Assembly (NCBI RefSeq): GCF_030158815.1
Contig: NZ_BPFZ01000001.1
Span: 186,001-250,000 of the forward strand
Direction: 5' to 3'
DNA length: 64,000 nt
From: Candidatus Phycosocius spiralis
GTDB taxonomy: Bacteria; Pseudomonadota; Alphaproteobacteria; Caulobacterales; Aquidulcibacteraceae
Positions 63,127 to 64,000 of this stretch are shown here, in pieces (position 1 is the stretch's first letter; every line of letters starts with the position of its first letter). The position numbers and the translations under genes were made by a program. Under the pieces are notes generated by a model. The model had not been told where the DNA came from, did no database searches, and was given only the letters and a program-made list of their open reading frames with translations.

Positions 63127-63846
63127 CTAAATCAGGATCACCTTGTTGGACAATTCATTGGCATCGCCCGCAATAGGGGGGAAATGCGGTGCCAAGATCG
63201 TTGCACTGGCTGCAACGGCCCCAACCAGGCCTTGCGCTAAATCGCCAGCGCATGCTGCGCTTACCAAATCTTGGATCACATCACGCCAGACCCCTTGATC
63301 AACCTTAGTATAAATACCAGTATCTGCAACGATTTCGGCCTGTTTTTCCTTTAAGCTCACATAGATCAGCACACCGGTTCGCGCTTGGGTTTCCTGCATG
63401 GCCTGGGTGACAAATTGGTCCAGCGCAGCTTGATGGACCTGCTGTCGTTTAATCCAGATTGGGGTCAACAAATCTCGAACCCATGAAAAGCGACCCAAAG
63501 TTTGTGCTAACATCACGATCAAAACTTGAGCGATCACAATCAGAACCATGCCAATCTGGGCTTCATTATAGGCACTATAATCTACACCCAAACGCCATCC
63601 ACCAGACTGTGAAGCATGGACCCATTCGGCCAAAGTGATTGGATCGAAACCAAACGCGAGAAGCAGTAATGGAAAACAACATGCAATGGCGATGCCATAC
63701 ACCCAAGGCACAAGATTATAGTCAGACGATTTGCGCGCCACTACCACAACAATCTCACCCGCCGTTTTGAGTTCGGCTGCTACAATGGCATCTACGATCG
63801 ACTTTTTTTGATCGGCATTTAGGCCTTGAGGCGCTAGTGTTACCAT
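63127..63846 (-). CDS. TPM-domain membrane protein (YgcG-like)
   Basis: 239 residues. The TPM start (DQKKSIVDAIVAAELKTAGE, then IVVVVARKSSDYNLVPWVYG) is followed by two membrane segments (GIAIACCFPLLLLAFGF, QIGMVLIVIAQVLIVMLAQT) and a second TPM-like region (TQARTGVLIYVSLKEKQAEI, then VADTGIYTKVDQGVWRDVIQ). TPM proteins are linked to LemA and to photosystem or stress functions. The start overlaps the stop of the partial TPM-type gene (ATGGTAA), so the two are coupled. Confidence 0.88.
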   Translation of the reverse strand: MVTLAPQGLNADQKKSIVDAIVAAELKTAGEIVVVVARKSSDYNLVPWVYGIAIACCFPLLLLAFGFDPITLAEWVHASQSGGWRLGVDYSAYNEAQIGMVLIVIAQVLIVMLAQTLGRFSWVRDLLTPIWIKRQQVHQAALDQFVTQAMQETQARTGVLIYVSLKEKQAEIVADTGIYTKVDQGVWRDVIQDLVSAACAGDLAQGLVGAVAASATILAPHFPPIAGDANELSNKVILI

Positions 63847-64000
63847 GATCCTGACGAGCCTCCTCCACCAAAGCTACCGCCGCCGCCAGAAAAGCCCCCC
63901 CCGCCACCAAAACCACCAAAGCCACCCCCGCCTCTGCGCCGTTGATCCCAGTCGTACAGGACAAAAGGTGTCATCCCCCAAGCCGAACGGCGACGGAAAC
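63840..64000 (-). CDS. TPM/YgcG-type protein, C-terminal part (runs off the window)
   Basis: Fifty-two residues are visible before the TAA at 63840-63842. The frame ends in a Gly/Phe/Ser-rich tail: GGGGFGGFGGGGGFSGGGGS, then FGGGGSSGSW. Such a tail and its SGSW end are typical of YgcG-like TPM proteins. Its ATG and TPM domain lie beyond the window. A lemA gene commonly lies upstream, which cannot be checked here. The gene is translationally coupled to the TPM gene at 63127. Confidence 0.85.
   Translation of the reverse strand, partial: FRRRSAWGMTPFVLYDWDQRRRGGGGFGGFGGGGGFSGGGGSFGGGGSSGSW

Overview
The window is chromosomal DNA of an alphaproteobacterium with roughly 50% GC. Lineage markers are two DUF2336 genes, HspQ, a NadQ-type NAD regulator, DUF2093, and a tRNA-His with A73 and no encoded G-1. 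The mix of DUF2336, HPt and TonB-receptor genes would fit Caulobacterales or a neighbouring order, but the order is an inference. I see about 60 protein genes, three tRNAs (Lys, His, Thr) and one clear pseudogene. I see no rRNA, CRISPR array, prophage or intact transposase.

Layout. 0-6 kb: partial ArsR-type regulator with a palindromic operator, rnhA, ilvD, a ppx/gppA-rlmE pair, then hspQ and phhA. 6-16 kb: an OmpA-like porin with a 23-proline hinge, tRNA-Lys, a lipoprotein, the queA-tgt queuosine pair, two cyclophilins, coaD and gyrA. 16-23 kb: a two-gene RND efflux pump (no outer-membrane channel gene beside it), an unknown envelope protein and a class II aldolase-like protein. 22.7-27.7 kb: a signalling-like group with DUF2336, NAD kinase, an HPt protein, an EAL domain without its catalytic Asp pair, and a second DUF2336 facing back. 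A CaiB-type CoA-transferase pseudogene follows. 28.9-35.5 kb: SLT hydrolase, acyl-CoA dehydrogenase, ThiO-like oxidase, tRNA-His, MraY/WecA-like transferase, a LysR regulator, a strong terminator with a possible alternative hairpin, and DUF2093. 35.6-40.5 kb: a probable copper-acquisition cluster (DUF2946, TonB receptor, PepSY protein, PCuAC chaperone) followed by a ~110-bp nested inverted repeat. 40.7-46.5 kb: an envelope barrel protein, class II DAHP synthase, and an HxlR regulator divergent from an SDR/HCCA-isomerase/thioesterase operon with a palindrome between them. 46.5-52 kb: glutathione reductase, and a metallophosphoesterase joined to a protein kinase-universal stress protein fusion, then aroC. 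52.6-56.3 kb: a conserved hypothetical, a tandem UspA protein, and an HD hydrolase/tyrosine phosphatase/NadQ operon. 56.6-64 kb: nuoABC without nuoD, tRNA-Thr, an XpaC-like protein, HNH endonuclease, esterase, gluQRS, an EamA transporter and two TPM-domain proteins at the edge.

How they work together. Most genes are housekeeping: complex I, aromatic and branched-chain amino-acid synthesis, tRNA modification, gyrase. The accessory themes are signalling (DUF2336/HPt/pseudo-EAL; kinase-Usp with phosphoesterase; HD/PTP/NadQ), metal uptake, and a small operon for an aromatic or acyl-CoA substrate under HxlR control. The best candidates for undescribed biology are the phosphoesterase/kinase-Usp pair, the HD-PTP-NadQ operon and the DUF2336/HPt/pseudo-EAL group. 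None is proven from sequence alone.
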